Assembly (NCBI RefSeq): GCF_014648315.1
Contig: NZ_BMQW01000011.1
Span: 1-64,000 of the forward strand
Direction: 5' to 3'
Source of the DNA: Shewanella ulleungensis
GTDB lineage: Bacteria; Pseudomonadota; Gammaproteobacteria; Enterobacterales; Shewanellaceae
Length of the DNA: 64,000 nt
Both the position numbers and the translations under genes were made by a program. This document shows, piece after piece, positions 35,554 through 45,717 of this stretch. The notes under the pieces are model-generated. The model ran no database searches. It saw only the letters and a program-made list of their open reading frames with translations, and was not told where the DNA came from. Numbering within the stretch: the stretch's first letter is position 1; the number at the start of each line of letters is the position of its first letter.

Positions 35554-36705
35554 TTATTTTGATTGGTAAGCTAAAGGGAGCATTAATATAAAACACGCAA
35601 CAAAACAGATAGATCCCATTACATTTACCCCTAAGTAGCTAAAGTCTAACATAATTTCACTTGCCACAATCGGACCAACAATGTAACCAACACCAACCCA
35701 AGTTTGGGCTGCAGTAATATATTTTCCTGAGTGGTCGGCATCAGAAATAATCGCAAAAGTTCTTGCGCCAACAATACTCCAAAAGAAGCTGAATATACTT
35801 AACAAAGCTAAATATTTAAATTCACTGACGTCAAAAGACACAACAATCAAACAAGCACTCATCAACACAATAGAGAGTAGTAACAGCAAAGTGCTCTTGC
35901 CTTTAATATTTAACCAAGCAAAAAATAGCGCCCCCAATAAGCCCGCTATCATAGCAAGGGCGAGAGCTTGAGAAACATAATCTAACGACAATCCCGCATC
36001 CGTACCCACAAAGGATATGTAGCTCCACGTACCGCCAATACCGATGTAAAAACAAAATAAACCAGCAAGTGCAATAAGAAAGTATCGCGTGGGAATTGTG
36101 TTTATAACGTCATCATTTGTAAGCTTATCTTTGTAGCTTTGGCTGTTTTTGGGTAAGTTGTTGATGACAAATAATGGTGTTAAATAAAATATTGCCATGG
36201 CGACAAATACTCCCTGTAGCTCAGCAAATTGATAAATAGGTGTAACAGCTACCAGCCCGAGTGCTTGAACGGCAACGACCACCGCGGTATAAAACCCAAA
36301 CCAACGATTCGGGTTAGTCGTCATCCCGATTGAAGTGATGCCAACGGCCACGAGTAAACCTTCACCAATGCCTGCTATAACTCGAATGAGGCACAACACC
36401 AAAAAATCACCGGTATAGGCTGATGCCAAATTTGCACAGCAACTCAGTAATACTCCGGCAATGACGATATTCCTGAAATTAAGCTTTGCAACAAATGTTG
36501 AAAATACGAGGGTAGCCACCACGATACCCATCGCATCGGTAGCGGCTAAATACCCCACTTGCACATTTGTCAGCTTCATTGTTAATGCAATAACTTCTAA
36601 ATATACAGGCAAAAATAATAATACTAAGTAACCAATTGGAGCGGTTAATAAGCCTGCTAAACCAAATGCAAAATCTTTGGTTTTATGAATTGGTAATGTA
36701 GACAT
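35554..36705 (-). CDS. MFS transporter, last gene of the hydantoinase-type operon
   Basis: A 383-residue protein with about 12 membrane helices and cytoplasmic connecting loops typical of the major facilitator superfamily. The length is at the short end for MFS. No subfamily motif identifies a substrate. It follows hyuB by 40 bases on the same strand, downstream of the TonB-dependent receptor and hyuA, so it probably carries the cluster's substrate or product across the inner membrane. The convergent cyclophilin gene ends 31 bases away. Confidence 0.85.
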   Translation of the reverse strand: MSTLPIHKTKDFAFGLAGLLTAPIGYLVLLFLPVYLEVIALTMKLTNVQVGYLAATDAMGIVVATLVFSTFVAKLNFRNIVIAGVLLSCCANLASAYTGDFLVLCLIRVIAGIGEGLLVAVGITSIGMTTNPNRWFGFYTAVVVAVQALGLVAVTPIYQFAELQGVFVAMAIFYLTPLFVINNLPKNSQSYKDKLTNDDVINTIPTRYFLIALAGLFCFYIGIGGTWSYISFVGTDAGLSLDYVSQALALAMIAGLLGALFFAWLNIKGKSTLLLLLSIVLMSACLIVVSFDVSEFKYLALLSIFSFFWSIVGARTFAIISDADHSGKYITAAQTWVGVGYIVGPIVASEIMLDFSYLGVNVMGSICFVACFILMLPLAYQSK

Positions 36706-36745
36706 ATAATCCTTTTGTTTTTAGAAGTCTTAACATTCAATAAAA

Positions 36746-38458
36746 TTACTGATTATATTGGTATATTTCTATAGCTTCCTGTTCGGAAATAAATCCATTA
36801 ACAATATCTTTAGTGATAGATTGTGCTGAACGTTTTAATGGGTCTCCCCAACCGCCACCATTGCCAGTGACTAAGCGTATTAAGTCACCTTTCTCTAAAG
36901 GATATCGGCTTTTTCGACTGAATCTAGCTTTTTCATTGCCATCACTATCAATAATCGCGATATAGTTACAAGAACCGTTCTGGCCACCATTGGTTCCCCA
37001 TGTTGGTGTGATCCCTCGACCAAAAAAGCTCGAAATATCAGCTCCATCACCTAATACGCGATACTCGAGAATAACCCCTTTACCACCGCGAAATTCACCA
37101 CAACCAGCACTATCTGGATTGAATTCATAGCGCTCAACGCGAACACCATAACGCTCTTCAGTGATCTCTATGGGTATATTGCTCGTTTCGCCATTGCCAA
37201 CACAGAACTGACCAGACTCACCATCTTTGATGATATTTGCTCCCCAACCACCGACTAATGGTTCAACCAACAAAAATGGTTCTTTTGTCAGAGGATTAAT
37301 TCCCGATAAGCTTATTGTGCACACAGAGCCAAATTGACCTGCAGTTAATACATCTGGAATGGCAGAGGAGAGTGCTTTACGGATCACATCCGCTGCACAA
37401 ACCATCGACTCAAAATAGGATGAAACAGGAGCAGGGCGCTGGGCTGTTAATATTGTGCCCTCTGGACACTCTACTCTAAGACGTCTAAAGCAACCGTCAG
37501 TAGCCGCTGCATTGGGCTTTACAACGCCCATAAATACTTCTCTCGCTGCCGAAATAAGCACACCCATAGTGCAATTAATTGGCCCAAGTGCTTGTTTTGA
37601 CGAACCTGTAAAATCACAAATAAACTCTTCATCAGTGATAGTGACTTTGACTTTAATGACAAAGGGGCCGTGTCCCATACCATCTTCGTCGATAATGTCT
37701 TCAGCATAAAAGTCGCCTTTGGGTAACGTTTTAAACTTTTCAAACACCATGGTATCGCCGTGATCTAATAGTTTATCAATTGCTGTTAATGTTGTTTCTT
37801 GTCCATATTTTTCTATCAAAGATAAAAAGCGCTGCTCACCGACTTTTAATGATGCCGCACAGGCTTTTAAATCACCCAAGGTCATTTCCGGTAAGCGCAC
37901 ATTTGCTTCAATCAAATCTAACAGCGATTGATTTGCAATGCCTTTTTCATACACTTTGATACCAGGAAACTGAAGGCCTTCTTGGTAAATAGAGGTTGCA
38001 TCAGCACTGTAGCTTCCAGGGTCTTTGCCGCCAACTTCAGTCCAATGCGCTTTATTTGCTGTCCATGCAACCAATGTATGCTGATAAAATATAGGACGGA
38101 TCATACACACATCGGATAGATGAGTGCCTCCGCCTGAGTATGGGTCATTTAAGATGAATACATCATCGGCATAAATATTATTGGCATCAAACTTTTCAAT
38201 GATGCGCTGCACTGCAGCGTCGAGTGTTCCTATAAAACCCGGAATACCGTTACCTTGTGATATTAATCGCCCATGGGCATCTGTCACCCCAATACCATAA
38301 TCTAATGATTCATAAATAATGGGGCTTTTACTGCTGCGCTTCAACGCTAAAAACATTTCTTCGCCAATCGCGATTAAGGCATTTTTAATGATTTCTATAG
38401 TAAAAATATCAACAGATTTAGGCTGCTGAGGTTCCTTGTTGGCTTGAATTATTGTCAT
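36746..38458 (-). CDS. hyuB: hydantoinase B/oxoprolinase family subunit
   Basis: A 570-residue protein of the HyuB/HydB superfamily, the beta partner of ATP-dependent hydantoinases and oxoprolinases and of the acetone carboxylase family. The hallmarks are N-D-P-Y-S-G-G-G-T-H-L-S-D-V near residue 107, D-F-T-G-S-S near 282, and the C-terminal G-G-K-G-V. It works with HyuA, encoded 17 bases upstream. The name is by family; the true substrate (N-methylhydantoin, 5-oxoproline or another cyclic amide) cannot be told. Length is normal for a separate subunit. Confidence 0.85.
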   Translation of the reverse strand: MTIIQANKEPQQPKSVDIFTIEIIKNALIAIGEEMFLALKRSSKSPIIYESLDYGIGVTDAHGRLISQGNGIPGFIGTLDAAVQRIIEKFDANNIYADDVFILNDPYSGGGTHLSDVCMIRPIFYQHTLVAWTANKAHWTEVGGKDPGSYSADATSIYQEGLQFPGIKVYEKGIANQSLLDLIEANVRLPEMTLGDLKACAASLKVGEQRFLSLIEKYGQETTLTAIDKLLDHGDTMVFEKFKTLPKGDFYAEDIIDEDGMGHGPFVIKVKVTITDEEFICDFTGSSKQALGPINCTMGVLISAAREVFMGVVKPNAAATDGCFRRLRVECPEGTILTAQRPAPVSSYFESMVCAADVIRKALSSAIPDVLTAGQFGSVCTISLSGINPLTKEPFLLVEPLVGGWGANIIKDGESGQFCVGNGETSNIPIEITEERYGVRVERYEFNPDSAGCGEFRGGKGVILEYRVLGDGADISSFFGRGITPTWGTNGGQNGSCNYIAIIDSDGNEKARFSRKSRYPLEKGDLIRLVTGNGGGWGDPLKRSAQSITKDIVNGFISEQEAIEIYQYNQ

Positions 38459-38475
38459 GTTTAAAGTCCTTTAAC

Positions 38476-40533
38476 TTAATACGTTAAGTGGATATGTATG
38501 CCACCAAAAGCATCTATTTCTACTTTGTTGTCGGGCAGAATGACTGTCGTAGTCGTTGGTTCTTCAATAATGGCTGGCCCTGAGAATTTCATACCGTGAG
38601 TCAATAATTCACGATTATAAAGAGGGGTGTTGTGGGTTCCCAATTCATCGAAATCGACATCGCGTTGGCCAATAATCGCAGTAGAGGCATCTGCACTTTC
38701 GCTTTTTGCTACTGGGGTAATTTCAGCTTTATCTAATAGACCAAATGCAACCAAATGAATGTTGACAATTTCTATCGCTGAATCTTCAAGATTGAAGGTA
38801 TATTCTTGCTCATGAGCTTGATGAAAACGTTGGGATAAAGTATCAATAAATTCTTTATTTTCGAGCGTTAATCCAGGAACAGGTATTTTTACGGTATGTT
38901 CTTGGCCATGATAACGAGCATCAACATAAAGCTCTAACATCACTTTATCTTCACTAAAACCATCTTCTTTGTAGTCTGCTAATGCATTGGTTATCACGCC
39001 ATCAAAAGCTTTACCAATGTCTGTTTTGCTATCATGGGTAATACTGATTTTATGGGTGTGAATATAATCTCGACGTAAATCAAGCATCAGCATTCCCCAT
39101 GCTGAAAACACGCCAGCAAAGGGCGGAATAATGACCTTTCGAACATTAAGTTCTTTTGCTAGCGCAGTGGCGTGTAAAGCCCCGCCGCCGCCGAATGCCA
39201 TCAGTGAAAAGTCGCGTGGATCAAAACCTCTGTTTACCGAAATAAGCTTAAGGGCATTAACCATGTTTGAATTTGCAATTTTCAATACACCATGTGCAAT
39301 TTCCATGGCGGTGACACCAAGCGTATCACCGAGCTTTTTGAAGGCGTTATGCACAGCTTGTTGAGCCGGTTTGATTTCTCCACCCGCAAAGTTGTCGGGA
39401 TTAATTCGTCCTGTATAAAGATTGGCATCTGTTGTCGTCGGTTCTGTACCATTACGACCATAAGCCACAGGTCCTGGCGTTGAACCGGCACTTTTTGGCC
39501 CTACATGTAAACTACCTGCAGCATCTATCCAGGCAATACTGCCCCCACCATTACCTATTTCAACGATATCAATTACGGGGGTTTTTATGGGATAACCTGC
39601 TGTGCTCTGTGTTTTCTCGAGCATGTATTCGGTGGTGATCCGCGTTTCACCTTGGTTAATGAGTGAGCATTTTGCTGTTGTACCTCCAATATCTAAAGCT
39701 AGCAGGTTTTCGTCACCGATAACTTTACCGTATGCTACAGCGCCTAAAATCCCGCCTACAGGGCCTGACTCTACAAGTGTAATAGGGTTTTTACAGGCGG
39801 CCTTTAAGGTTGCAATACCGCCATTTGACTGCATGATGTAAGGTGCATTTTTTAATCCCTTTTCGGCGAGCTTTTCATTCAGTTTATTTAAGTATTGCTG
39901 AGCGGGTGGGAGCACATATGCTGATAATACTGTGGTGTTCGTTCGCTCATATTCTCTCCACTCCGATGAAATTTCATAAGAGGCAATAACATCCACTTCA
40001 GGCCAGTATTGTTGGATCGCTATTACGGCTGCTTTTTCATGCTCTTTATTCAAATAAGAATGTAAAAAACACACCGCAATAGCCTGAATATCTAGGGATT
40101 TAAAGTACGTTAAGATCTCTGGTAATAATGAGAGATCAAGCGGCGTTATTTCTCGGCCTAAATGGTCTAAGCGTCCGGGGAGTTCTCTGCGTAAATGGCG
40201 CTCAACAAAAGGCGTTGGTTTTTGATAGCAATTGTTAAAAATATCAGGGGTGTTACCCCGGGCTATTTCTAACACATCGCGAAATCCTTGAGTGGTAATT
40301 AACGCTGTTTTCACACCTTTACGCTCGGTAATCGCGTTGATAACCACGGTTGAACCGTGTGCAAAAAAGTCGACATCGGCTAACGATATATTTGCTTTAT
40401 CAACAGTATTGATCACCCCTTGCTCAAAATTAGGTGGGGTAGTATCACTTTTAACCGCTTTTACTGTGCCTTGTTCAATGTAAACAAGATCAGTAAACGT
40501 ACCACCGACATCAGTCGCAACTCTAATCGTCAT
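38476..40533 (-). CDS. hyuA: hydantoinase A/oxoprolinase family subunit
   Basis: A 685-residue ATPase-type subunit. V-A-T-D-V-G-G-T-F-T-D at the N-terminus and L-A-L-D-I-G-G-T-T-A-K-C near residue 285 are the paired phosphate-binding loops of the HyuA/acetate-kinase-like fold. These enzymes use ATP to open cyclic amides such as 5-oxoproline or hydantoins together with HyuB. The ATG at 40533 has AAAGAGA upstream, so the longer frame to 40575 is rejected. It follows the TonB receptor gene by 57 bases and precedes hyuB by 17, indicating one transcript. Confidence 0.87.
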   Translation of the reverse strand: MTIRVATDVGGTFTDLVYIEQGTVKAVKSDTTPPNFEQGVINTVDKANISLADVDFFAHGSTVVINAITERKGVKTALITTQGFRDVLEIARGNTPDIFNNCYQKPTPFVERHLRRELPGRLDHLGREITPLDLSLLPEILTYFKSLDIQAIAVCFLHSYLNKEHEKAAVIAIQQYWPEVDVIASYEISSEWREYERTNTTVLSAYVLPPAQQYLNKLNEKLAEKGLKNAPYIMQSNGGIATLKAACKNPITLVESGPVGGILGAVAYGKVIGDENLLALDIGGTTAKCSLINQGETRITTEYMLEKTQSTAGYPIKTPVIDIVEIGNGGGSIAWIDAAGSLHVGPKSAGSTPGPVAYGRNGTEPTTTDANLYTGRINPDNFAGGEIKPAQQAVHNAFKKLGDTLGVTAMEIAHGVLKIANSNMVNALKLISVNRGFDPRDFSLMAFGGGGALHATALAKELNVRKVIIPPFAGVFSAWGMLMLDLRRDYIHTHKISITHDSKTDIGKAFDGVITNALADYKEDGFSEDKVMLELYVDARYHGQEHTVKIPVPGLTLENKEFIDTLSQRFHQAHEQEYTFNLEDSAIEIVNIHLVAFGLLDKAEITPVAKSESADASTAIIGQRDVDFDELGTHNTPLYNRELLTHGMKFSGPAIIEEPTTTTVILPDNKVEIDAFGGIHIHLTY

Positions 40534-40590
40534 AATAATCTCTTTAAATAAATCAGAAAGGGTCGCCATATACATGGGCGACCCTAAAAC

Positions 40591-42750
40591 CTAGAATGAA
40601 TACTTAGCTTGAACCCCAACTTGTCGAGGGCTGTTTTGCATACGAATTAATGGGTTGTATAGGAATACTGTTTCTGGAGATTGCTCATCTAAGATATTGT
40701 TGGCAAACAATGAAACTGACCACGACTCATTATTGACGGTGAAATTAGCGTTGAGGTAGGTGTGAGAGTCTGTTTCTCCGGTATCATCATTGTAGATATC
40801 AAAGCTTCTTGGCCCGACAGTGTTAAATGCTAAGCGTGAGCTTAGTAACCAGTCTTTATGTAATTCAGTGTAATGAGTAATAGAGCCATTAAAGTTAAAC
40901 TTAGATACGTAAGGCATTGTACCACCTTCAGTTTCTTGTAAATCACGTCCTGATAAGATGTCAGTTCCTTTATTTTCAGTTATTTCGTTATCAATATAGC
41001 CAGCCCCAAAAGACACTTTAATGTCTTCAGTCACATTGGCTGATAACTCTAGTTCTAATCCATTAATGATCACTTCATCGATATTTAAGTTTTCTAGGGT
41101 GAAAGTAGACGGGTTTAAACGCGTAAACTGAGCATCTTGCTGAACAATTCTAAAGGCCGCTAGATTTAACCAAATGGTGTCATCAAGCCAAGTTGTTTTA
41201 GAGCCAATTTCAATTGTGTCGGACACTTCTTTATCATATTGACGATTGACGGTAGGTGAGTATTCATTAAAACCACCACTTCTGAAGCCTTTTGAATAGG
41301 TGGTGTAAAGTAAAACATCGGGTGTATATTGCCAAGCAAGTGAGGCTTTAGGTTGGAGTTGGCTATAGGTTTGTTCGGCTTTTGATGCCGCTTTATCGCG
41401 TTCATCATATGCTTCGCGTGTTTCTGAGTCATACCTTAATGCAAATGTTAACTCTAAATCATCGGTAATATCATAATTACCTTGTCCAAAAAAGGCATAG
41501 GCGTAACTGTCTAGGACTGTTTTTTCACCTTCTAATACCAGAGAAGGATCTGAAGCCATTAGTGCTTTTACATCATTGTAGGTCACAAGTTCTGTTGGTG
41601 TGACATCAATAACCTGGTTATATGAAACATACCTGTCTTTTGTTTCTGCAAAACTGCCTAAGGCCCAACTAAATCCATCGTTGCTCTCTGAAACAAATCT
41701 CACTTCGAGATTCTCTGAACTTTCTTTTATCGGGTTGATTTGTGTTATTGGGAAATAAAAGTTTTCCTCGCTTGCGTCGGAGTGAGTAAAATCACCATCA
41801 GCAAAAAACTCAATATCTGAATCATTTGCAGAAAGCACTACCACCAATTTACCTAGGTCAAATTGACTTTCCAGTTTAGAGGATAAAAACCACATTTCTG
41901 AAATATCTTCACCGATTGCATTGCTATCGTTTTCAATACTAAAATCTTCTAACTCGTCAGCGGAAATCCTCGCCATATAATTACTACCCTGTCTACTGTT
42001 GGAGTAGTTACCTTGAAAAGTGATATCTGTATCGTCAGTCATCAAATAGTGAAGCATTCCCTGGAAGCCATATGCGCTGTCAACAAAGTCGACATCTTCG
42101 TTGAAGTGAGCATTATCTATTTGCCCATCACTGTCGCGATAGTTTGCAGATATACGGTAATAAAGTTTGTCTTCAATGACAGCGCCACTCAAGGCTGAAT
42201 TTAGCTTAACTTCATTCCCTTCGGCATATGATGCCTGTACTGAACCTTCAGTTTCATCGGTTGGGGCTTTAGTGATGATATTAACCGCTCCACCGATAGC
42301 ATTTTTTCCATAGAGTGCCCCTTGAGGGCCTCTTAGGACTTCAATGCGTTCAATGTTATGCAATCCCTGGTTTATAAATTCTAAATTGGGTACGGTTACT
42401 CCATCAACCACATAGGCAATTGGAGCTTCACCTACTTGAGGAGTTATTAGGCCACGAACGGTGATGAAATTTAAACCAGAGCGAAAGTTTTTAGATACAT
42501 CAAGATTAGGTGTCAGGGCGGCAAAATCTTTGATTGTCTCTATTCTTGCTTGGGCAACTTCAGAAGCATTTATGACAGTGACTGAGTCTGGGATTTGTTG
42601 CAGTGTTTCCACTCGCCCGCGAGAAGTCACAACGATCTTTTCCATTTCGGCATTCTCTGCCTCCTGCGCATAAGCATGGTTTGTGACAACCAATGAATTT
42701 GCAATGGCGAGTGCGAGTGTCGTCTGAAAAAAAAGCTTACATCTGCTCAT
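40591..42750 (-). CDS. TonB-dependent outer-membrane receptor
   Basis: A 719-residue receptor with signal peptide (cleaved near Y-A-Q-E), a TonB box-like M-E-K-I-V-V-T-S-R at about residue 37-45, and a plug domain (V-R-G-L, E-R-I-E-V-L-R-G-P-Q-G-A-L-Y-G near residues 130-150). A beta-barrel follows, ending in the aromatic Y-S-F. AGGGGAAAGG precedes the ATG. It heads the operon with hyuA, hyuB and the MFS gene, so the imported ligand is probably the hydantoinase substrate or a precursor rather than a siderophore. The AT-rich 350-base upstream stretch should contain the operon promoter. Confidence 0.9.
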   Translation of the reverse strand: MSRCKLFFQTTLALAIANSLVVTNHAYAQEAENAEMEKIVVTSRGRVETLQQIPDSVTVINASEVAQARIETIKDFAALTPNLDVSKNFRSGLNFITVRGLITPQVGEAPIAYVVDGVTVPNLEFINQGLHNIERIEVLRGPQGALYGKNAIGGAVNIITKAPTDETEGSVQASYAEGNEVKLNSALSGAVIEDKLYYRISANYRDSDGQIDNAHFNEDVDFVDSAYGFQGMLHYLMTDDTDITFQGNYSNSRQGSNYMARISADELEDFSIENDSNAIGEDISEMWFLSSKLESQFDLGKLVVVLSANDSDIEFFADGDFTHSDASEENFYFPITQINPIKESSENLEVRFVSESNDGFSWALGSFAETKDRYVSYNQVIDVTPTELVTYNDVKALMASDPSLVLEGEKTVLDSYAYAFFGQGNYDITDDLELTFALRYDSETREAYDERDKAASKAEQTYSQLQPKASLAWQYTPDVLLYTTYSKGFRSGGFNEYSPTVNRQYDKEVSDTIEIGSKTTWLDDTIWLNLAAFRIVQQDAQFTRLNPSTFTLENLNIDEVIINGLELELSANVTEDIKVSFGAGYIDNEITENKGTDILSGRDLQETEGGTMPYVSKFNFNGSITHYTELHKDWLLSSRLAFNTVGPRSFDIYNDDTGETDSHTYLNANFTVNNESWSVSLFANNILDEQSPETVFLYNPLIRMQNSPRQVGVQAKYSF

Positions 42751-43096
42751 ACCTTTCCCCTGTAATATTATTATCGCTTTCTGATTTTCGTTAACTATAA
42801 CCTAACGTGTTTTTAACAAAAAAATTACGATGATTAAGTAGTTGAAACAAAAATAATTGCTTAATTTTGTATTGAAAACGAAGGATATGTTTTGAACATT
42901 CAGGGTGTGTTATTGAATTTATCGTGAATATAAACTGTCGAGTTGGATTTTGACTTTGATAATGTTAATTAAAATTCAAGCTGACAACAGTAAGGTCGAA
43001 CAGTAAATTAACATCAATTTGATTATGCTAAATTCTGTCGGCGGGAATGATTTGTCGACGATTAATATCGTCTTATGTGAGGGGGCAAGGCAAATT
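42751..43096. other. AT-rich gap between TonB receptor and GGDEF genes
   Basis: No gene is seen. It should contain the promoter of the receptor-hyu operon on the right-hand side of the receptor start. A short palindrome, GACGAT-TAAT-ATCGTC (43057-43072), lies close to the stop of the cyclase gene. Confidence 0.5.
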
Positions 43097-44146
43097 TCAC
43101 CAAAATAAAAAGTTGTGTTTCCCGTGTTTTTTGACGCTATACATGGCTTTGTCTGCTTGCTCACACACGTTAGCAAATTCATCGAGTTCGTCAAATAAAC
43201 TAATGCCTATACTCAGCCCTATGCTTACTGTTTCTCCGTCGAGTTTGAGTGGCTGTCGATATAAGTCCAGTAGCTTTTTGGCCAGCAGAGTTAATAAATC
43301 AATATCGTAACATTGAGTTAAAATAACAAATTCATCACCACCAAAGCGGGCAATATGAAAACTATATTGTTTACTTGCTGTATCGGGTGGGGAAAAAATC
43401 TGTTGGCATATGTGGGTGAGGTCTTTGGCAATATGAATAAGTAAACTGTCGCCATAACGATGGCCTAAATGGTCGTTAATGATTTTAAAACCGTCAAGAT
43501 CGATAAAGCATAATGCGCCGAGATGATGTTTATCTTTTTGCTGTTTTTCTTGTTCAAAGGCGGTCACTAGCGCGGTACGATTGAGTAAGTTTGTGAGCGG
43601 ATCGCGGTGAGCGAGTTTGGCTAAATCTTCTTCGTAGCGCTTTTCTTTGGTGACATCAATGTGCGTTCCCATAATGCGCAATGGGTTGCCGTTAATATCG
43701 TGTTCAATAATTCTTCCACGGTCCGACACCCATGCCACTGTGCCATCTTTGTGGATCATGCGGTGCACTGCTTCATAGGTTTCAGCTTTGCCTGCGACAT
43801 GACTTTCAAATGCTGCTATTACCCAGTCTTTGTCTTCTGGATGTAAGTTGTTTTTCCAACTGTCGATATGGGCAGGAAGTTCTTGACGAGTAAAACCGAG
43901 TAGGTGCCCCCATTGTTGGTTGAAAATGGTCAGGTTTCCGCTAGGGATGTGTTGTTCCCACAGGCATAACCCTGTGCCATCAAGGGCAGCATTCAATTGC
44001 TCATTTACCCTTTTGTTCACCAGGGTAAGATGGCTATTCTCACGCTCTAGTTGCTTTATTTTGAGCTTACATTGCTCAAGTTCAAGCTGCAGCTGAGTCA
44101 TGTTGTCCTGCAATGCCATTGATAACCGGTAATCCTTTAAAGTCAT
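43097..44146 (-). CDS. PAS-GGDEF diguanylate cyclase
   Basis: A 349-residue soluble protein. Residues 10-50 form a coiled coil with heptad L/E/K patterns. Residues about 50-170 are a PAS/PAC domain (L-C-L-W-E, L-L-G-F-T, H-P-E-D-K, D-G-T-V-A-W-V-S-D-R-G). Residues about 180-349 are GGDEF, with D-P-L-T-N-L-L-N-R, D-L-D-G-F-K and catalytic R-F-G-G-D-E-F. It makes cyclic di-GMP in response to a cytoplasmic signal sensed by PAS. The cofactor is unknown. The stop is close to the AT-rich intergenic region; the promoter lies near the pntB terminator. Confidence 0.88.
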   Translation of the reverse strand: MTLKDYRLSMALQDNMTQLQLELEQCKLKIKQLERENSHLTLVNKRVNEQLNAALDGTGLCLWEQHIPSGNLTIFNQQWGHLLGFTRQELPAHIDSWKNNLHPEDKDWVIAAFESHVAGKAETYEAVHRMIHKDGTVAWVSDRGRIIEHDINGNPLRIMGTHIDVTKEKRYEEDLAKLAHRDPLTNLLNRTALVTAFEQEKQQKDKHHLGALCFIDLDGFKIINDHLGHRYGDSLLIHIAKDLTHICQQIFSPPDTASKQYSFHIARFGGDEFVILTQCYDIDLLTLLAKKLLDLYRQPLKLDGETVSIGLSIGISLFDELDEFANVCEQADKAMYSVKKHGKHNFLFW

Positions 44147-44173
44147 AGCAATATAGTTTAGCTAACTTTTAGA

Positions 44174-44206
44174 TAAAAAAATACCAGCTAATGAGCTGGT
44201 ATTTTA
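44174..44206 (-). terminator. terminator of pntAB
   Basis: AATACCAGCT-AATG-AGCTGGTATT forms a 10-bp stem. Read on the minus strand it is followed by seven T, 18 bases past the pntB stop. Confidence 0.85.
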
Positions 44207-44221
44207 TCAATAACTTAGATG

Positions 44222-45706
44222 TTAAAGCGCTTTTAGAATTGCTTCTACGCTGTCTTTGGCATCGCCAAATAACATTTGGGTATTGTCTTTAAAGAACAAT
44301 GGATTTTGCACGCCAGCATAGCCCGTGTTCATTGAACGCTTAAATCCAATGACATTTTGCGCTTTCCACACTTCGAGTACTGGCATACCTGCGATTGGAC
44401 TACTTGGATCTTCCATCGCAGCAGGGTTAACCGTATCGTTTGCGCCAATAACCAATACTGTGTCAGTGCTGCTAAAGTCTTCGTTGATTTCGTCCATTTC
44501 TAGCACGATATCGTAAGGGACTTTAGCTTCAGCCAATAGTACGTTCATGTGACCGGGTAAGCGCCCTGCAACAGGGTGAATACCAAAGCGAACTTTAATG
44601 CCTAAAGCACGCAATTTCTTGGTGATTTCAGCCACAGGATATTGTGCTTGAGCAACCGCCATACCATAACCTGGAGTGATGATGACTGAGTCTGATGCTT
44701 TAAGCATATCAGCGACATCTTCAGCGGTTGTTTCACGGTATTCGCCCACAGTGTCATCACCAGTTGATGCCACGCTGTCGTTACCAAAGCCGCCGGCAAT
44801 CACTGAAATGAACGAGCGGTTCATGGCTTTACACATAATGTAAGACAGAATCGCACCTGACGAACCCACTAAGGCACCGACAACAATCAGTAAATCATTA
44901 GATAACATGAAACCTGCCGCCGCTGCTGCCCAACCTGAATATGAGTTGAGCATTGACACGACAACTGGCATATCTGCGCCACCAATTGATGCGACTAAAT
45001 GCCAACCAAATGCAAAGGCAATTAAGGTCATCAAAATGAGTGGTGTTACTGCGCCGCCCGCTTGAACAAACATCACCATCAAAATGAATGAAACCACTAC
45101 GGCAAGCAGATTAAGCTTGTGGCGATGCGGTAACATTAATGCTTTTGATGAAATCAGTCCGCGTAATTTAGCAAACGCCACAATAGAACCCGTAAAGGTC
45201 ACTGCACCGATAAACACGCCTAAAAACACTTCAACTAAGTGAATGTTTAACATTGCACCGGTTAGGTGTTCGGCTTGTTGTACTGTATTGGCTTCGATAA
45301 ATGCCGCTTTTGCCGTTGCAAGCGTGGTATTGAGGTCTTGCCCTAATACCAACACGACTTCAGACACTTCATGGGGCTGAATATCAATAAAGCTGTTAAA
45401 GCCTACCAATACCGCAGCTAAACCAACAAAGCTGTGCAAAATGGCGACCAGCTCTGGCATTTCAGTCATTTCGACTTTCAATGCTAAGCGGATACCAATT
45501 GAACCACCAATAACCATGGCAAGAATGATCCATTCTACGCCGCTCGTAGCAGGATTGAGTATGGTAGCTGCAAGCGCAATCGCCATACCAATAATGCCAA
45601 ATAAATTACCATTTTTAGCCGTTTCTTGTTTTGATAACCCAGCTAAGCTGAGAATAAAAAATACCGCGGCAACGATATAAGATGCTGTAACCAGTCCTTG
45701 AGACAC
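44222..45706 (-). CDS. pntB: NAD(P) transhydrogenase subunit beta
   Basis: A 494-residue subunit of the proton-pumping transhydrogenase, which drives hydride transfer from NADH to NADP+. About nine membrane helices fill residues 1-300. The soluble domain III follows, with [13 protein letters not shown] near residue 345 and [13 protein letters not shown] near 375, both NADP-binding segments. It is 30 residues or so longer than E. coli PntB. It lies 11 bases downstream of pntA on the same strand. Confidence 0.94.
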   Translation of the reverse strand: MSQGLVTASYIVAAVFFILSLAGLSKQETAKNGNLFGIIGMAIALAATILNPATSGVEWIILAMVIGGSIGIRLALKVEMTEMPELVAILHSFVGLAAVLVGFNSFIDIQPHEVSEVVLVLGQDLNTTLATAKAAFIEANTVQQAEHLTGAMLNIHLVEVFLGVFIGAVTFTGSIVAFAKLRGLISSKALMLPHRHKLNLLAVVVSFILMVMFVQAGGAVTPLILMTLIAFAFGWHLVASIGGADMPVVVSMLNSYSGWAAAAAGFMLSNDLLIVVGALVGSSGAILSYIMCKAMNRSFISVIAGGFGNDSVASTGDDTVGEYRETTAEDVADMLKASDSVIITPGYGMAVAQAQYPVAEITKKLRALGIKVRFGIHPVAGRLPGHMNVLLAEAKVPYDIVLEMDEINEDFSSTDTVLVIGANDTVNPAAMEDPSSPIAGMPVLEVWKAQNVIGFKRSMNTGYAGVQNPLFFKDNTQMLFGDAKDSVEAILKAL

Positions 45707-45717
45707 GATATTACCCC

